A stretch of 64,000 bases of DNA, from NCBI GenBank assembly GCA_009746045.1, contig RPFO01000213.1, forward strand, positions 3,945,179-4,009,178. Reading direction: 5' to 3'. Below, piece after piece: positions 34,170-45,066 of this stretch (its first letter is position 1; every line of letters begins with the position of its first letter). Position numbers and translations under genes: made by a program. Under the pieces are notes generated by a model, which saw only the letters and a program-made list of their open reading frames with translations, made no database searches and was not told the DNA's origin. The DNA is from Mesostigma viride. Lineage: Eukaryota > Streptophyta > Mesostigmatophyceae > Mesostigmatales > Mesostigmataceae.

Positions 34170-37100
34170 GAGTATAGGGCACATAGCATTACACACGAGC
34201 GCCCGGCGGTCCAGCATCCTTGACTCCTTGGCAGTAATTGGACGATCGCGTGGACGCGTCGTCCCCGGGGGAAGGGGAGGGGTCGCAGGGCGTATGAAAC
34301 CAGAGGGCTACTAATATTATACCATATACTTCTTTACTATACCTACCTTTTATCTACTAAGTACTTGTACTGGTCCACTACACTTCTTTATGATACCATA
34401 CTCTTCTTAATTATATCTAGCTCCTGTATGATCGGCACGGTTCGGCTTTGGATCGAGCCGGCCATCTATGTAGGAATCCAGCGCAGCCGCGCGTGGATCC
34501 GACGACCCTTCTACTGCCATGCCAGGGGTCGATGCGCCAGCGTGCGGATATTATATATTTTCGATATTCTCTATTTTCTATATAATATATTTTCTCTATG
34601 CTATATTCTCTATGGGATAATCTGCAATTGGTGGTGGGCTTGAACGGGTCGTCCCGAAGAGGACCACGTCAGGCACTCAGCACCGCATGTGCACATGGTC
34701 CTGGTCTTTTTGGACATGGGCTCACCGGATGCTTGATGATTCTTCTACTAAGGCGTCCGTACCGAGGCATCTCCGCGCGGGATGCCGGATTCGGCAGCGA
34801 GTGCCAGCGACCCCAAGCTACGGCCTGACTGCACGTCGCGTCCCGAGTGACCAACGGACGCGGAGTCCCATGGCATGCGGCCAAGTATTATTATAGGGAG
34901 CCTTCCGGCTGGCGGCTATGAGTCACGGCTCCCTGACTTCCGGGCGCGTGAGGGACGTGCATGGCTTCTCGCGCACCTGCACGTGATTAATTTCACTAGT
35001 GCGGCACGGTGCATGGAGACGGCACGGTGCATGGAGGCTGTTGCAACCCCGATGTGACTGGGCGATCAGGCATGGTGGAGCCTGTATTGAATCGTGGTCG
35101 GCCGGCAAACAGATGTACAGCACCTTGTTGAATTGTCGGTAGCCAACCAATTGGCTACTCCGGCATTGAGTCGACGCCTAGCTGGGTCAGGGCACTCCCG
35201 GGCTCGAGTACCCGTGCATGCAGTGCGCGCCGCGTCCGCCGCGACTGTCGGGAGTAGGGCCCCCGGGGCTGCAAGCATATGCGGGCACGGTGCAGTTGCA
35301 TGGCGACAGCACGTACTGCCGGCAGTAGTGGTGGATGACCCAGCCGGTCGTGGTTGCACTGGTTGCACTGGTGCCGGTCGTGGTTGCATCAGAAGCCGGT
35401 GGCAGTGTCCGGTCATTGTCTCACCGCCTCAACAGTGCGCGTGCATGGTGCCACATGATGTGGCGCTGTCGCCCCGCAGACTGCCGGTGTCCGAGTAACA
35501 CCCGGTATCACTGCATTGGGCCGGTACATCCGCTCTGAGCGGACCCGGCGCTGACGCGCGCTGAGCCATGGCAGAGCACTGAGGTACATGGGACGTGCGG
35601 GATCTGGCCGTCGTGGGCGAGTCACGGGGACTGTAGTAACGGCGACCCGAGACTGAGAGGCAGGCAGGATCGAGCTGCTGGAGTCTGAGCACCTAGTCAC
35701 TGCCCGCGACCCTGTGCATGGCTACCATCGCGCAGTGTTCGCGTCCCTCCTGTGGGCTGAGCCCGGTAGGGAGTTGTTCCTTGCACCACTGGTGGAGGCC
35801 GATCGAGCGTGATTTGCAAGTGGCTCGTGTCCGCGCGCCTACGAGGTTGCATGGATGAGGGACTCAGAGCAGGGCGTTCCATGTGCATGGCGGGCGGGCT
35901 GTGTGGGCTTCAAAATGTACTATACCCCATGGCCATGCAATGGTACAGGGGTGGTGAGAGGCCTTCAAGCTTCGAGTGGGGGATGTGGCAATGCGCGGGG
36001 GGACTGCATACATAGGGGCGTGTTTCTGTTGCGGGAATCGGGATCCTGGGCAAGACAGCCAAGCGGGGTGGACAGGCGGTGATCGGTCGTGCGCGGGATT
36101 GACCCCGGCCCACGATCGCTGTATGTGCTTGAGCACCTGTGTGCTGGGCGCGATCGAGCCCGAGGAGCTCTTGTTTGGGACTGCGGGGTTGCTTCGGCCC
36201 TACTCCATGAGCAGCACGGTGTCTCGCAGGGGCAACGTTACTGATACGACAGTTCCTGCAAGGCGTGTCACTCCCCGACCTGCCCATTGCATTATATAAG
36301 TGTGGGCATTGCGGGCGCTATGCAGTCCACGTCGGCGGCCTCGAGCATCACATGCATATGGGCCTGCGCAAACATCAACCGTGCTCTTGTTGTTCAAGTG
36401 TCACGGAGGGTGTGACTGCGAGCTGGGAGTTTTCCCCCGCTTGCGGGGAGTTCAGGCACATTGGCAGTAAGGAATGCGGGGACCGGCGACTGCTCCGGTC
36501 TATGCACGTCGGCCGGAGTGGTGTTGTGACTAAAGTACTGCAGCTTCGTGGAGGAGTTGGCAGGGCGCACTCCAGTGGACACGCTGGGGCCCTGCTAGTT
36601 TTGGGCACCGCACGTGCCATATTATACAAGTTTCCGGTTTTGATCGACTTTGACTGTTTCCCGCGCTGGATAGAGACGGCGGGGCGCACTCTAGTGGACA
36701 CACTAGAGCCTTGCGGGCACCTGCATGCGTTCGCAGGTGCAAGGGAGGCGCACTCTAGCGGCCACGCTAGGGCTTCCCCCTCTATACAGCTACTCCAGCG
36801 GCGGCCAGGGACGGCCACGTTGCATGGTCGGTTGGCTCACGGCGCGCCTGTATTTGAGAGGAAGCGTACAACTCAGTGTCGGTAGTGAGGCAATGGATCA
36901 GTTTCTTCTGGTGCACGCCCTCGCTTCTGAGCATGGGGCCTGCACTGCATGCTGTGCCTCACCGTCGTCTACGCTACTAGTAGTACTTCTTAATCGTCAT
37001 GTGATTACGCGCATCAGTCGCGCTGCAAGGCTGGGTTTCGGCTGGACGGGATACATGACTGGCCACCTCGTCGGCCTGATCATCAAGTTGTATGCATGAA

Positions 37101-37610
37101 AAATATTCCCTCCTGCTGACAATCCCGGCGATTGGCTATATAAAGAGTTGCCCTTCTTGCGTGGCAAGTCTGGGGGGACCTGGTTTCACTGGCCCGTTGG
37201 TGCACAAGGGCTGGGACATAGTACCCCTATGGTCAACATTTCATGAAGTTTGAGGCTGCTCAGGACCTCAGGACTGGTTGAGCGGGATTACATGGACTGT
37301 GCATTATTATGTGGATGGGATAGGGCACGCGGTGGCGCCCCCTAAGGTGGCTCCAGTGGATCGGCGCGCCAACAATGGCGGTCGCTGAGATGGTTGTGAG
37401 AGTTTTATGACGGATAGCGGAATGATCCTGTCATCCTGTTTCATGCTACTACGTCAGGGTTGGTCCTGTGTATCAACCTCTAGAGGAACTGGTATTACTA
37501 ACCCGCGGGTGAACCGGGGTTGGGACATAGTACTCTTATAGTAGTGTAGCATACTTGTTTCTTTTCCCAGTGACTCTTGTACGGTAGGGACTACCGACCC
37601 CCGTGGGGGG
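34170..37610. other. Non-coding 3' half of the LTR element
   Basis: No RT (YxDD), RNase H or integrase (HHCC, DDE) motifs were found in any frame. Open frames such as 36265-36885 lack domains. Three related short hairpins lie at 36570-36772. A purine-rich tract precedes the 3' LTR. Confidence 0.6.
36570..36772 (+). other. Three covarying 8-bp hairpins
   Basis: At 36570-36589, 36689-36708 and 36753-36772 the pattern is an 8-bp stem with a GACA or GCCA loop: CTCCAGTG/CGCTGGGG, CTCTAGTG/CACTAGAG and CTCTAGCG/CGCTAGGG. Base pairs at stem positions 4 and 7 change on both sides (C-G or T-A; T-G, T-A or C-G), so pairing is kept. This suggests selection on RNA structure, perhaps for packaging. Confidence 0.6.
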
Positions 37611-37616
37611 GAGGAG
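37604..37616 (+). other. Putative polypurine tract
   Basis: The G/A run GGGGGGGAGGAG ends directly at the TGTT start of the 3' LTR, where a plus-strand priming site is expected. Confidence 0.7.
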
Positions 37617-38281
37617 TGTTGCGTGCCGGCCCTTTAGGACGGATGCAACAATGGAATAAATTATATACTTTGGCTTGTTGTCATAGTCCGTAGGACTTTG
37701 GGACTTATTTCGGGACTTAATTTGGGAATCGTCCCTTAGTCAGGACTTTTGTATGGAACTATGATAGTTTGTGTGATTCGGGCCAGTTATTTTGGGCCTA
37801 GGTTGTTGTATGCGATCTTCTAGGGGCCGGTGCAGTCGCGCCGCGCTGCGTACTTTATAGCTGGTTGAGATATTGTACTCATGCGTGGATTCTGTAGGCG
37901 AGGGTCGATGTCGACCCGAGATCTTGTGTGGACTGCATGCTTGGAAGGTCGGCGCCATGTCGGCGCCCTTTGCATGCCAGCTTAGTGGCAGACCTAGGTG
38001 AAATTGGTCCGAGGACGAGAGTCTCGTCCTCTTGGTTTGATGAATGATAAGTGCGATGACGCCTACACATTAAACCTGGGGCAACTATCCATTTGTAATT
38101 TGTCTTGCTAGCCATTATAAGTGTGTATCAATTAGCTTGGCGTCAAGCCGCGATGCCAGATATCTCACGACCCCAGTCGTGAAGCGCAATCTGCATTAGG
38201 CCACCTTGATTATTCCTAATTCCGGCATGGAGGATCTTTCGCTACGTCACTCAGGCTAGGGACCTGGGTTGGCACGTAACA
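37617..38281 (+). repeat. 3' long terminal repeat
   Basis: 665 bp, the same length as the 5' LTR and nearly identical to it. It is followed by the CCGCG target duplication. Confidence 0.93.
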
Positions 38282-38286
38282 CCGCG

Positions 38287-39425
38287 GCCGCCAGCCATGC
38301 TACGTCCTAGCTATGATTACCATGTGTGAACCTTGGTCGACGTCGGGGGGGGGGGGGGGGGGGCGTCCAAGCCTTCTTTAACCCCCCCCCCCCCCCCCCC
38401 TTGGACCCCCCGAGGGTGGGTACGCATGAGCCAGCCGGGGGGGGGGGGGGGTCGGACCCCCTAACCCCGGGGGATTCCCGTGGTGGTGGTGGGGGGGAGG
38501 GGGTGCTTGACCCCCCCCTCTCTCGGGCGCTATCTTTGGGAGTGTCGCAAATATGCTGCTATTACAACAAAGACAATCTATTCACTAATCAGTTCTTCGA
38601 CGCATGGCGATCAAACAGCATGACAAAAACTAATTAGGTATCGCTAGTATAAGTAGAAGGCCATGCGTCCAGGAATGTCTTTTTAAATAGAAGTGAGCAC
38701 CTAACACATTAAACCATCTGTCGGCAATTTCGAGGCTCGTCGGCATGTCACTTGTTGCATGAGCTACGACGCCCTGTCATAGACGCTCCTGTATTTCCCT
38801 TTTCCTCCAACATGGGAATGCGTGCATCTGCATGTGACGTACATTTCACCGCGCCGATTGCTTGCCGATTGAGAAATTATTGCCGGCTGGTGGCATTAAG
38901 GGGACATGACAACTATACATGCCAATATAGTGAGACAACTATGCATGCCGATATGGCATGCACGCATTGCACCGAAGTTGGGGGCGACTCATTTGGATGT
39001 GAATTAAACTTACGCATGAAAGCGCCCCAACATATGCTCGATATCCTGGCGTGAATGATAATTACGCGCATAGGTTTGTGCAGCTGCAGACCGTCAAATT
39101 GACGTCGCTATGCTTGTTCTTCGGCATGCATGCTGTATGACAAATCAAGATTGACAAAGCGATGCATGCCATGTATGACAAAAAGATGCTACCTATATTT
39201 GCACCTTTGTAATTAAAATCAAGCCGGCCGTCAACATATGATTTCGTGTGTACTTGTCAATTGCCCGTCTAGCGGGTCCTGCAAGGCGTTTGATAGAAAT
39301 GTAATTGTTGAGTTGATGTACGATCGTGATTTTCTCCGGATATCATGAGCAATTTAGCATCTCGCACATGGCATGGCCACCGGGCCACGACAAATCAGCT
39401 GATTCTGCATGCGCCGTGGTGAAGA
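38287..39425. other. Spacer with poly-G/poly-C hairpin, upstream of PIGP
   Basis: The first 40 bp resemble a LINE 3' UTR (compare 17866-17900). Homopolymer G and C tracts at 38346-38399 could pair into a long hairpin, with more G runs to 38520. The remainder (38520-39425) shows no gene and presumably holds the PIGP promoter and 5' UTR. Confidence 0.5.
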
Positions 39426-42400
39426 ATGGCGGAAAGAAAAGAAGGCGCGAGGGCCGCCGAAGTCTACGGTTTCGTGGGCATGATAACCACCGTCATCGCG
39501 TACTGTACGTTCTGAACCTGGCTTACAATGTGCTTCTCTTTGTGCAATTTGAATGCGGGTATAGCATAGTGCTTATTTCGGCTCCCCCGGCTGGCTGCAC
39601 CGTGGGATGTGCCCTTCACAAATTTCCCGTCCTTCTCCCAGACTACAGGCTGGTTGATTGAAGAGGATACGTAGCTATGGCTTGTTATGTAGCGTGGTCA
39701 TAGGTTGCGTTTGTCTCGGCTCTTCCTCGCCGCCTCTGCTTGGCTTGCTTACTCACACCGCGCCATTCCTGCTTGCTGCTTGACGTGTGCTGTCAAGCAG
39801 GCATGTTCCTGGCTTGGGCGTATGTCCCGGACGACGTGCTGAGAAGCATGGGCATTACCTACTACCCATCCAAGTAAGTGCACATCCTGTAGTGGGAATG
39901 TCCTCGGGTAAGACCTCCCAAGGCGACCCTTAAGGTCATGGCTGGCCAATCGGTGCCTTGCTGGCCAAACTCCATCCATGAACAGTCAATTCCTCGTTTA
40001 GTTTATTAACCTATTGGTTGCATTATGGATTCATCACTTGGTCATATGCCTCCTGTGGGGAGAACACGGAGTACATCATTATCCGGCGCAGCAAGGTAGA
40101 CATAAGCAGAGACCTGACCTATTTGCAGAAGCCTGCCGGCTATGGAAATAGGAATAGACATAAGCAGATATCTGACCTATTTGCAGAAGCCTGCCGGCTG
40201 TAGAAGTAGGAATAGACGTAAGCAGAGACCCGACCTATTTATACGGCTTCGCAAAGCAACCCCTTAGGGGGGTTGGTTTGCGATAACATTGTTGAAGAAG
40301 CCTGCCGGCTATAGAACCAGGAATAGTGAGCATCATATGCCATGTGCCCATGATGCCCATATTGCTGCCCCTGTGAATGGTAGCATTTTGTCGGTGTAGT
40401 GCACTACCCCACATACGTGCCCCCTTTTCATTGCAATGTCCAAATCAGGCATCCCGGATTCACGCATAGCCGCCTCTAATGTTGTGCTGCTGGAGTTTCC
40501 CAGCTTCAAGTATGCAACGTCAGGTGGAAACTAGACAACTGCAATCTACATGGAGCTCACCTCCCCATCCGTGACTCTCTGTTCTCCCCATCTGTCCCCT
40601 CCTCTATCTGTGTTCTTTCTTCTCTCTGTCTCCATTTCCCGTGCATCCCATAGGCATGGGAGCCTGTGCGTTTATGGCTAGGAGTTTCACTTGGACAGAG
40701 CAACTGTAAAAGTACATGCGGATCATTGGGGCCAGTACCGTGTAACAAACAGCTCCCTCTCTTGCTGCAGCCCAGCACCCAGCAGGTGCCCAATACCCAA
40801 TACCCAATACCCAATACCCGATACCCAATACCCAATACCCACTACCCAATACCCAATACCCAATACCCAATACCCAATACCCAATACCCAATATCCAATA
40901 CCCAATACCCAATACCCAATACCCAATACCCAATACCCAATACCCAATACCCAATACCCGATACCCAATACCCAATACCCAATACCCAATACCCAATACC
41001 CAATACCCAATACCCAATACCCAATACCCAATACCCAATACCCAATACCCAATACCCAATACCCAATACCCAATACCCAATACCCAATACCCAATACCCA
41101 ATACCCAAAATCCAATACCCAATACCCAATACCCAATACCCAATACCCAATACCCAATACCCAATACCCAATACCCAATACCCAATACCCGATACCCGAT
41201 ACCCAATACCCAATACCCTGTGCTCAGCAGGAACTGAGTGGTGTAATAAGTCATAAACCCTAAACCCTAAACCCTCAACTCTAAACCCTAAACCATATGT
41301 CAGTCTGGCCCCACTCCCTCGATGGCCAAAATCCCATTAACATTACCCAAGGTTCATACCCAATGCTGGCCCCGCAGGTACTGGGCGGTGGCCATTCCTG
41401 CCTTTGTTCCGGTGGCCATCGCATACGGCGTGCTCGTCTACACGTGCATCAACATGATCCACACGCCCGACCGTGCTGCCTACTGCACGCTGCATGGTGA
41501 GGAAGGAAATAGTACTAATGATAACAACAACCCTAACTATGCTAATACAGCAACAACAGTTAATAGACGTAACAATATCGATAATAGGATTCGAATCCCA
41601 TCGTATCTCATCGATAGAACCATCGCAGGCCTGAATCTGGAATGTCTAAATTGTAGACAGGGTACTGAGGGTAGCATCCAACAAGGATTTTCCCCTATAC
41701 CCTATGGCATGGCGCCTGTGGTATCAAACGGTTCTTCCTGCCAGTCTGGTAGGCTGCTCAGCCAGTATCAAGCTTCCTGTTTCCAGGCCCATCCTTAGCA
41801 CCCGTGGTGTTTCAAGAGCGGGGATTCCCCTAGGCAGTTTGCAACGCTGCACATCCATGGCAGCCGGTAAGATCATGACACAGCGGTAGAATGTGGCACA
41901 ACAGTTCAGATCTCTGAATGAGATTACGGCATGACGCTTAGTGTCCGTGTGCACACGGAATTCTCCTTGCCATCATTCCCATTATCTGAAGCAAAGATGA
42001 GGCACACACGCCTGTGAGGCTGATGAGCACTTCTGACTCGCACCTTCCAACAGTGTATACAGGGTAAGCACGTGTTCTTCCGCGTGTTCTAACACGTGCG
42101 AGGACGGGTGCCCCATGAGCCATTTCTCTCGTTCCGAGGCCGGCACCGTCGTCCCGATTTTGGACGGGAGGGTGCATTTTGGTCCTGTCGTCCGGGTTCT
42201 GTCGTCCAGATTTAGGCAAGGAGGGAGCCCCCAGGGCAATTTTTACAGCCGTCGTCCAAGTGGCCGGCGCGAAGGAGCTCCCGGTTTTCTCCGTGTTTTG
42301 ACCGTCGGTCATCGGCCGGTAATGGACGGGGGGAGCGACCAGATCATGTGCCGCCGTGCAGCTAACTGGCTCTCATTTGTCGTCGGTTGAGTAGGTCACT

Positions 42401-43094
42401 GTCAGTATTCCTTAGGATCCATCAGGCTGGGAACCTTGCACTCGCCTGCCAGCTGCCATTCAGTTTGGTTGCAGGCAGCCACACTCACAAGCTGCCAGAG
42501 GTTACTGCATCGGCAGCCGAGGTTTGTGTATGGCGGAAAATGAATGAAATGTAGTAGAGCATAGTGTATAGATAGTAGAGTCTAGTAGAATATATTAGAA
42601 TCTAGTAGAATCTGGTAGAATCTATTAAAATCTAGTAGAATGGTCACTTCGATTGACGCCCATCGCCCCCCGAAATGGCTTGGAGGAAGCCCCCAAATTT
42701 GCTAGGCGCTAGCCTATCTCCTGTCGTCGGCAGTCCCCTGGAAGTGCGTGGAGCACCCGGGGTACTCCGCATTGAGTTGGGTACCCCTCCTCACGTGTTC
42801 AAACATACCAGGGTGAAAAACGTGTTCTTATTCATGTATTAACACGTGTTCAAACATACCTCGTTGTCTCCTTGATACCAGGGTAAACACGTTGTCTCCT
42901 TGATACCACGTAAACACGTGTTCTTATTCGTATGCAGTCATGCATTGTATTGTGTTGTTCTGTTGCCCCCTTCCGCAGATTCATTCTCCATACCAACAAA
43001 GCATGACGAGGGTGGGCCAGCAGGGGCGATCCCCCCCATCTCAGACATCTCCATCATGGACGTGAATCGGGCGCTCTATGACCCCGTTAGCTAA
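39426..43094 (+). CDS. PIGP: GPI-GlcNAc transferase subunit P (PIG-P)
   Basis: Four exons give a 128-residue protein: 39426-39504, 39801-39873, 41378-41496 and 42979-43094 (stop TAA). Donors are GTACGT, GTAAGT and GTGAGG, acceptors end AAGCAG, CCGCAG and CCGCAG, and all phases agree. PIG-P is a small ER-membrane subunit of the complex that adds GlcNAc to phosphatidylinositol, the first step of GPI-anchor synthesis. The protein shows the family pattern: [16 protein letters not shown] (first membrane segment), [20 protein letters not shown] and [13 protein letters not shown], then the second membrane segment [15 protein letters not shown]. It ends with [17 protein letters not shown], the PISDI-x-x-x-x-N signature also seen in plant homologues. 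The start Met is inferred from frame and length; the family is usually about 120-180 residues. The three introns are about 0.3, 1.5 and 1.5 kb and full of repeats. Confidence 0.93.
40098..40271. repeat. 58-bp tandem repeat in PIGP intron 2
   Basis: Three copies of a 58-bp unit start at 40098, 40156 and 40214 (AGACATAAGCAGA..., ending GCCTGCCGGCTATGG and AAATAGGAAT). The third is shortened, and another partial piece (GAAGCCTGCCGGCTATAG) follows at about 40298. Confidence 0.85.
40789..41218. repeat. (CCCAATA)n minisatellite in PIGP intron 2
   Basis: About 61 units of the 7-mer CCCAATA, with rare variants (CCCGATA, CCCACTA, TCCAATA). It is open in all frames because 7 is not a multiple of 3, creating the artefactual IPNTQYP and GYWVLGI polypeptides. 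The unit differs from the telomeric CCCTAAA found just downstream. Confidence 0.97.
41253..41294. repeat. Interstitial telomere-type repeat (CCCTAAA)
   Basis: Three exact CCCTAAA-phase units are followed by degenerate ones and CTAAACCCTAAACC. CCCTAAA/TTTAGGG is the plant-type telomere repeat used by many green algae. It lies inside PIGP intron 2. Confidence 0.85.
42545..42642. repeat. 10-bp (TCTAGTAGAA)n repeat in PIGP intron 3
   Basis: Around nine imperfect units of TCTAGTAGAA or TCTATTAGAA lie in intron 3. They have no coding meaning. Confidence 0.85.
42861..42916 (+). mobile_element. Two micro-insertions of the SINE-B end
   Basis: TCGTTGTCTCCTTG (42861-42874) sits between two copies of ATACC, and a neighbouring local repeat at 42805-42830 shows the uninterrupted form. 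A second piece, starting TTGTCTCCTTGATACC at 42892, sits between two copies of TAAACACG. Both contain the SINE-B terminal GTCTCCTTG. Confidence 0.65.
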
Positions 43095-43873
43095 ACTACG
43101 GCTATCTTGAGGAGACTTGTGGTCCTTCTTGCCGACGTAAGGTTATGGAAAGAGGACGGGCGCCAAAGTTGGAAAACACGGTGTGGTCAAGCACTCTATA
43201 TATTGTTAGTGTTGAACATCCTAGCACCACGAGCTTATGCACCCCCACTTGTATATACCAGGGTTGGGCGGAACCGGGTTTTGGGGTGGCGGAACGGACC
43301 CGTAACAGAACTGGGAATTTGGACGGAACTCCGGAACGGAACCGGAACCGGTTCCGGAGGCGGAACTGGTTCCGCGCATGGAACGGAAGAGCGGAAAATT
43401 GCTATTCAAAACGAGATTCTCCAGATTTCTTGCCTGCGCTAATTAATTAAGTGAGAACATTATATTATAGCACGTCCAAGGTCCTACGCCGAGTGCTTTA
43501 GGTTAGGTGCTCCTTGTTTCCGAGGTTGAGTGCGTTAGGTTAGGTGAGGTTGCTCTAGCGGCGACCTTCGATCCGCAACACTACATTCCAAGTCCAGGCT
43601 CCAGATTCCCGCGTAGCAAAAAAGGGCGGCATTTTGCATCGGCTGGGGCAGCGCGCGCGCTTTTGACACGTATTCCTGGCGTTTTTGAACCCTAAACACA
43701 CGCGGACCATTCCGTTCCGCCATAATTACGTCAGTTCCGTCTACGGAACTGTCCAACCTGATTCCGACCACGTTTTTTGGCAGTCCCCGGAACCTAAACG
43801 GAACGGAATTCCGACCCCCGTAACTACGAAATTTCGGAACGGAACCCGGACTGGGCCACCATTTCTCCGACCG

Positions 43874-44941
43874 ATGCTGCGCTGCATCTTCTTCGGGGAT
43901 TACGCTTCGCTTAACGACCTGTGCCTCCATCTCTACTCCACCAACCGCCTCCTCGCCCCGGACGGCAGCCGCGTGGGCAACATCTACCATCTGATCGGCG
44001 GCTTCCGCCCCCATCTCCAGCACGCCATCCTCAACTCCCTTCTCCAGCGCTCTGACGCCGAGATCTGGGCTTCACCCCTTTCCGTCCCCACCCTCCGCTC
44101 CATCCTCACGGAAGCCTTTCAGCAGCATGTGACCCCCCTTGCTGCCGACATAGCAGCAATCGGCGGCACGCTGACTGCTGAACTTCCTCACATTTCCACC
44201 GCCGCCGCCTCCACCTCCACTGCCATTTCCGCCTCCACTGCCGACATCAAAGCCCAGCTCCTCGACCTCGACCAACGCCTTCAAGCCACCGCCAACGCCC
44301 TTGAGAGCTTGCATGACACCGCCGGCCTCACCGCCCAGGCGGTGAAGGACATCGCCGCCCAGCCGGCGCCTGCTGGCTCGGCGGGCGATGCTCCCTCCAC
44401 CTGGGCGGACTTGCTTAAGCAGCACACCACCTCCACCACCTCCACCATCTCGGCACAACTCAAGCAACAAGCCCTCGACCTTCGCGAGGAAGCCGACATC
44501 GCCCGGCGCAGCCACAATGTCATCGTCAAGCACTTCGACCAGCTGGCAGGTGAGACCTCCACGAGCCTTCTTGAGGCATTTAAGCGCGCCATTCTTGCCC
44601 CCATGTTACTCACTGGTGAGCTGGACATGTCGGCTGTCCGCCTCCCCCGCGCGCGGGGGAAGGCTGGCCCGGCACCCGTGCTCCTCACCTTTAAGTACAT
44701 GGCGGACAAGCTGGTGTTCCTTAAATGCCGCAAGAAGCTCTCGGAGACTCGCTTCACGCTGGACGACGACTTGACCCTGGCCCAGCAACAGCGGCGACGC
44801 GAGCTATGGCCGACCTACCTTCAGCTCCGGCAGAGCGCAAGGGGGAAGCCGGTATACTGGAGGGGGGCGGTCATCCACGTTGACCACAAGCCCTGGCAGC
44901 CCCCTCCTGCCACCTCAGACTATGAATATATATACCAGTAG
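43874..44941 (+). CDS. LINE L1-type ORF1 protein, 5' truncated, otherwise open
   Basis: The frame is open for 356 residues from Met 43874; upstream codons are fused from the flanking repeat. It begins CIFFGDYASLNDLCLHLY, a segment internal to the complete ORF1 at 45226. It continues with an Ala/Ser/Thr heptad-rich coiled coil (about residues 90-225). The C-terminal half contains HNVIVKHFDQLAGETSTSLL, LTFKYMADKLVFLKCRKKL, LDDDLTLAQQQRRRELWPTY and KPVYWRGAVIHVDHKPW. That order (RRM-like fold then a C-terminal domain with D-L-x-x-x-x-x-x-R-R) is that of L1 ORF1p, an RNA-binding trimeric chaperone. No ORF2 follows; the 3' UTR starts directly. Confidence 0.85.
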   Translation: MLRCIFFGDYASLNDLCLHLYSTNRLLAPDGSRVGNIYHLIGGFRPHLQHAILNSLLQRSDAEIWASPLSVPTLRSILTEAFQQHVTPLAADIAAIGGTLTAELPHISTAAASTSTAISASTADIKAQLLDLDQRLQATANALESLHDTAGLTAQAVKDIAAQPAPAGSAGDAPSTWADLLKQHTTSTTSTISAQLKQQALDLREEADIARRSHNVIVKHFDQLAGETSTSLLEAFKRAILAPMLLTGELDMSAVRLPRARGKAGPAPVLLTFKYMADKLVFLKCRKKLSETRFTLDDDLTLAQQQRRRELWPTYLQLRQSARGKPVYWRGAVIHVDHKPWQPPPATSDYEYIYQ

Positions 44942-45066
44942 TGTAGATTAGTAAGGCTTAGCCTAGCATGTGGCCCCGCGCATGTGCGCCCATAATGGCC
45001 CCCATGGATGATGCCTTCAACATTTAGCCATGCTTTGTCTATAATGGGACCCCCATGGATGTTGCA

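Larger units (their letters stand above)
29552..38281 (+). mobile_element. Gag-only LTR retrotransposon
   Basis: The 8,730-bp element has 665-bp LTRs beginning TGTTGC and ending GTAACA, a 5-bp target duplication CCGCG (29547-29551 and 38282-38286), a primer-binding-like site and a purine-rich tract before the 3' LTR. It encodes a leader ORF with an RNase H1 N-terminal-like domain, a gag with one CCHC knuckle, and a broken protease. No integrase, reverse transcriptase or RNase H catalytic domain can be found in the remaining 3.3 kb. It therefore resembles the non-autonomous TR-GAG type rather than a complete Gypsy or Copia element. The two LTRs differ at only about six positions by eye, so the insertion is recent. 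It sits in a LINE ORF2. Confidence 0.92.

Noticed and set aside
36265-36885. 206-residue ORF in the LTR element
   Set aside because: No RT, integrase or other domain, odd composition, and it contains the hairpin repeats; treated as non-coding.
40789-41218. Possible CRISPR-like array
   Set aside because: The repeat is a continuous 7-mer without spacers, in a eukaryotic intron.
40604-41263. IPNTQYP and GYWVLGI repeat proteins
   Set aside because: A 7-bp repeat is open in all frames; both strands give such ORFs, and there is no start context or flanking domain.
44072-44533. Gly/Gly-rich antisense ORFs opposite LINE ORF1 (also 45765-46178, 44281-44757)
   Set aside because: They mirror the GC-rich coiled-coil coding strand and recur with every ORF1 copy; the plus strand carries the recognisable ORF1p domain.
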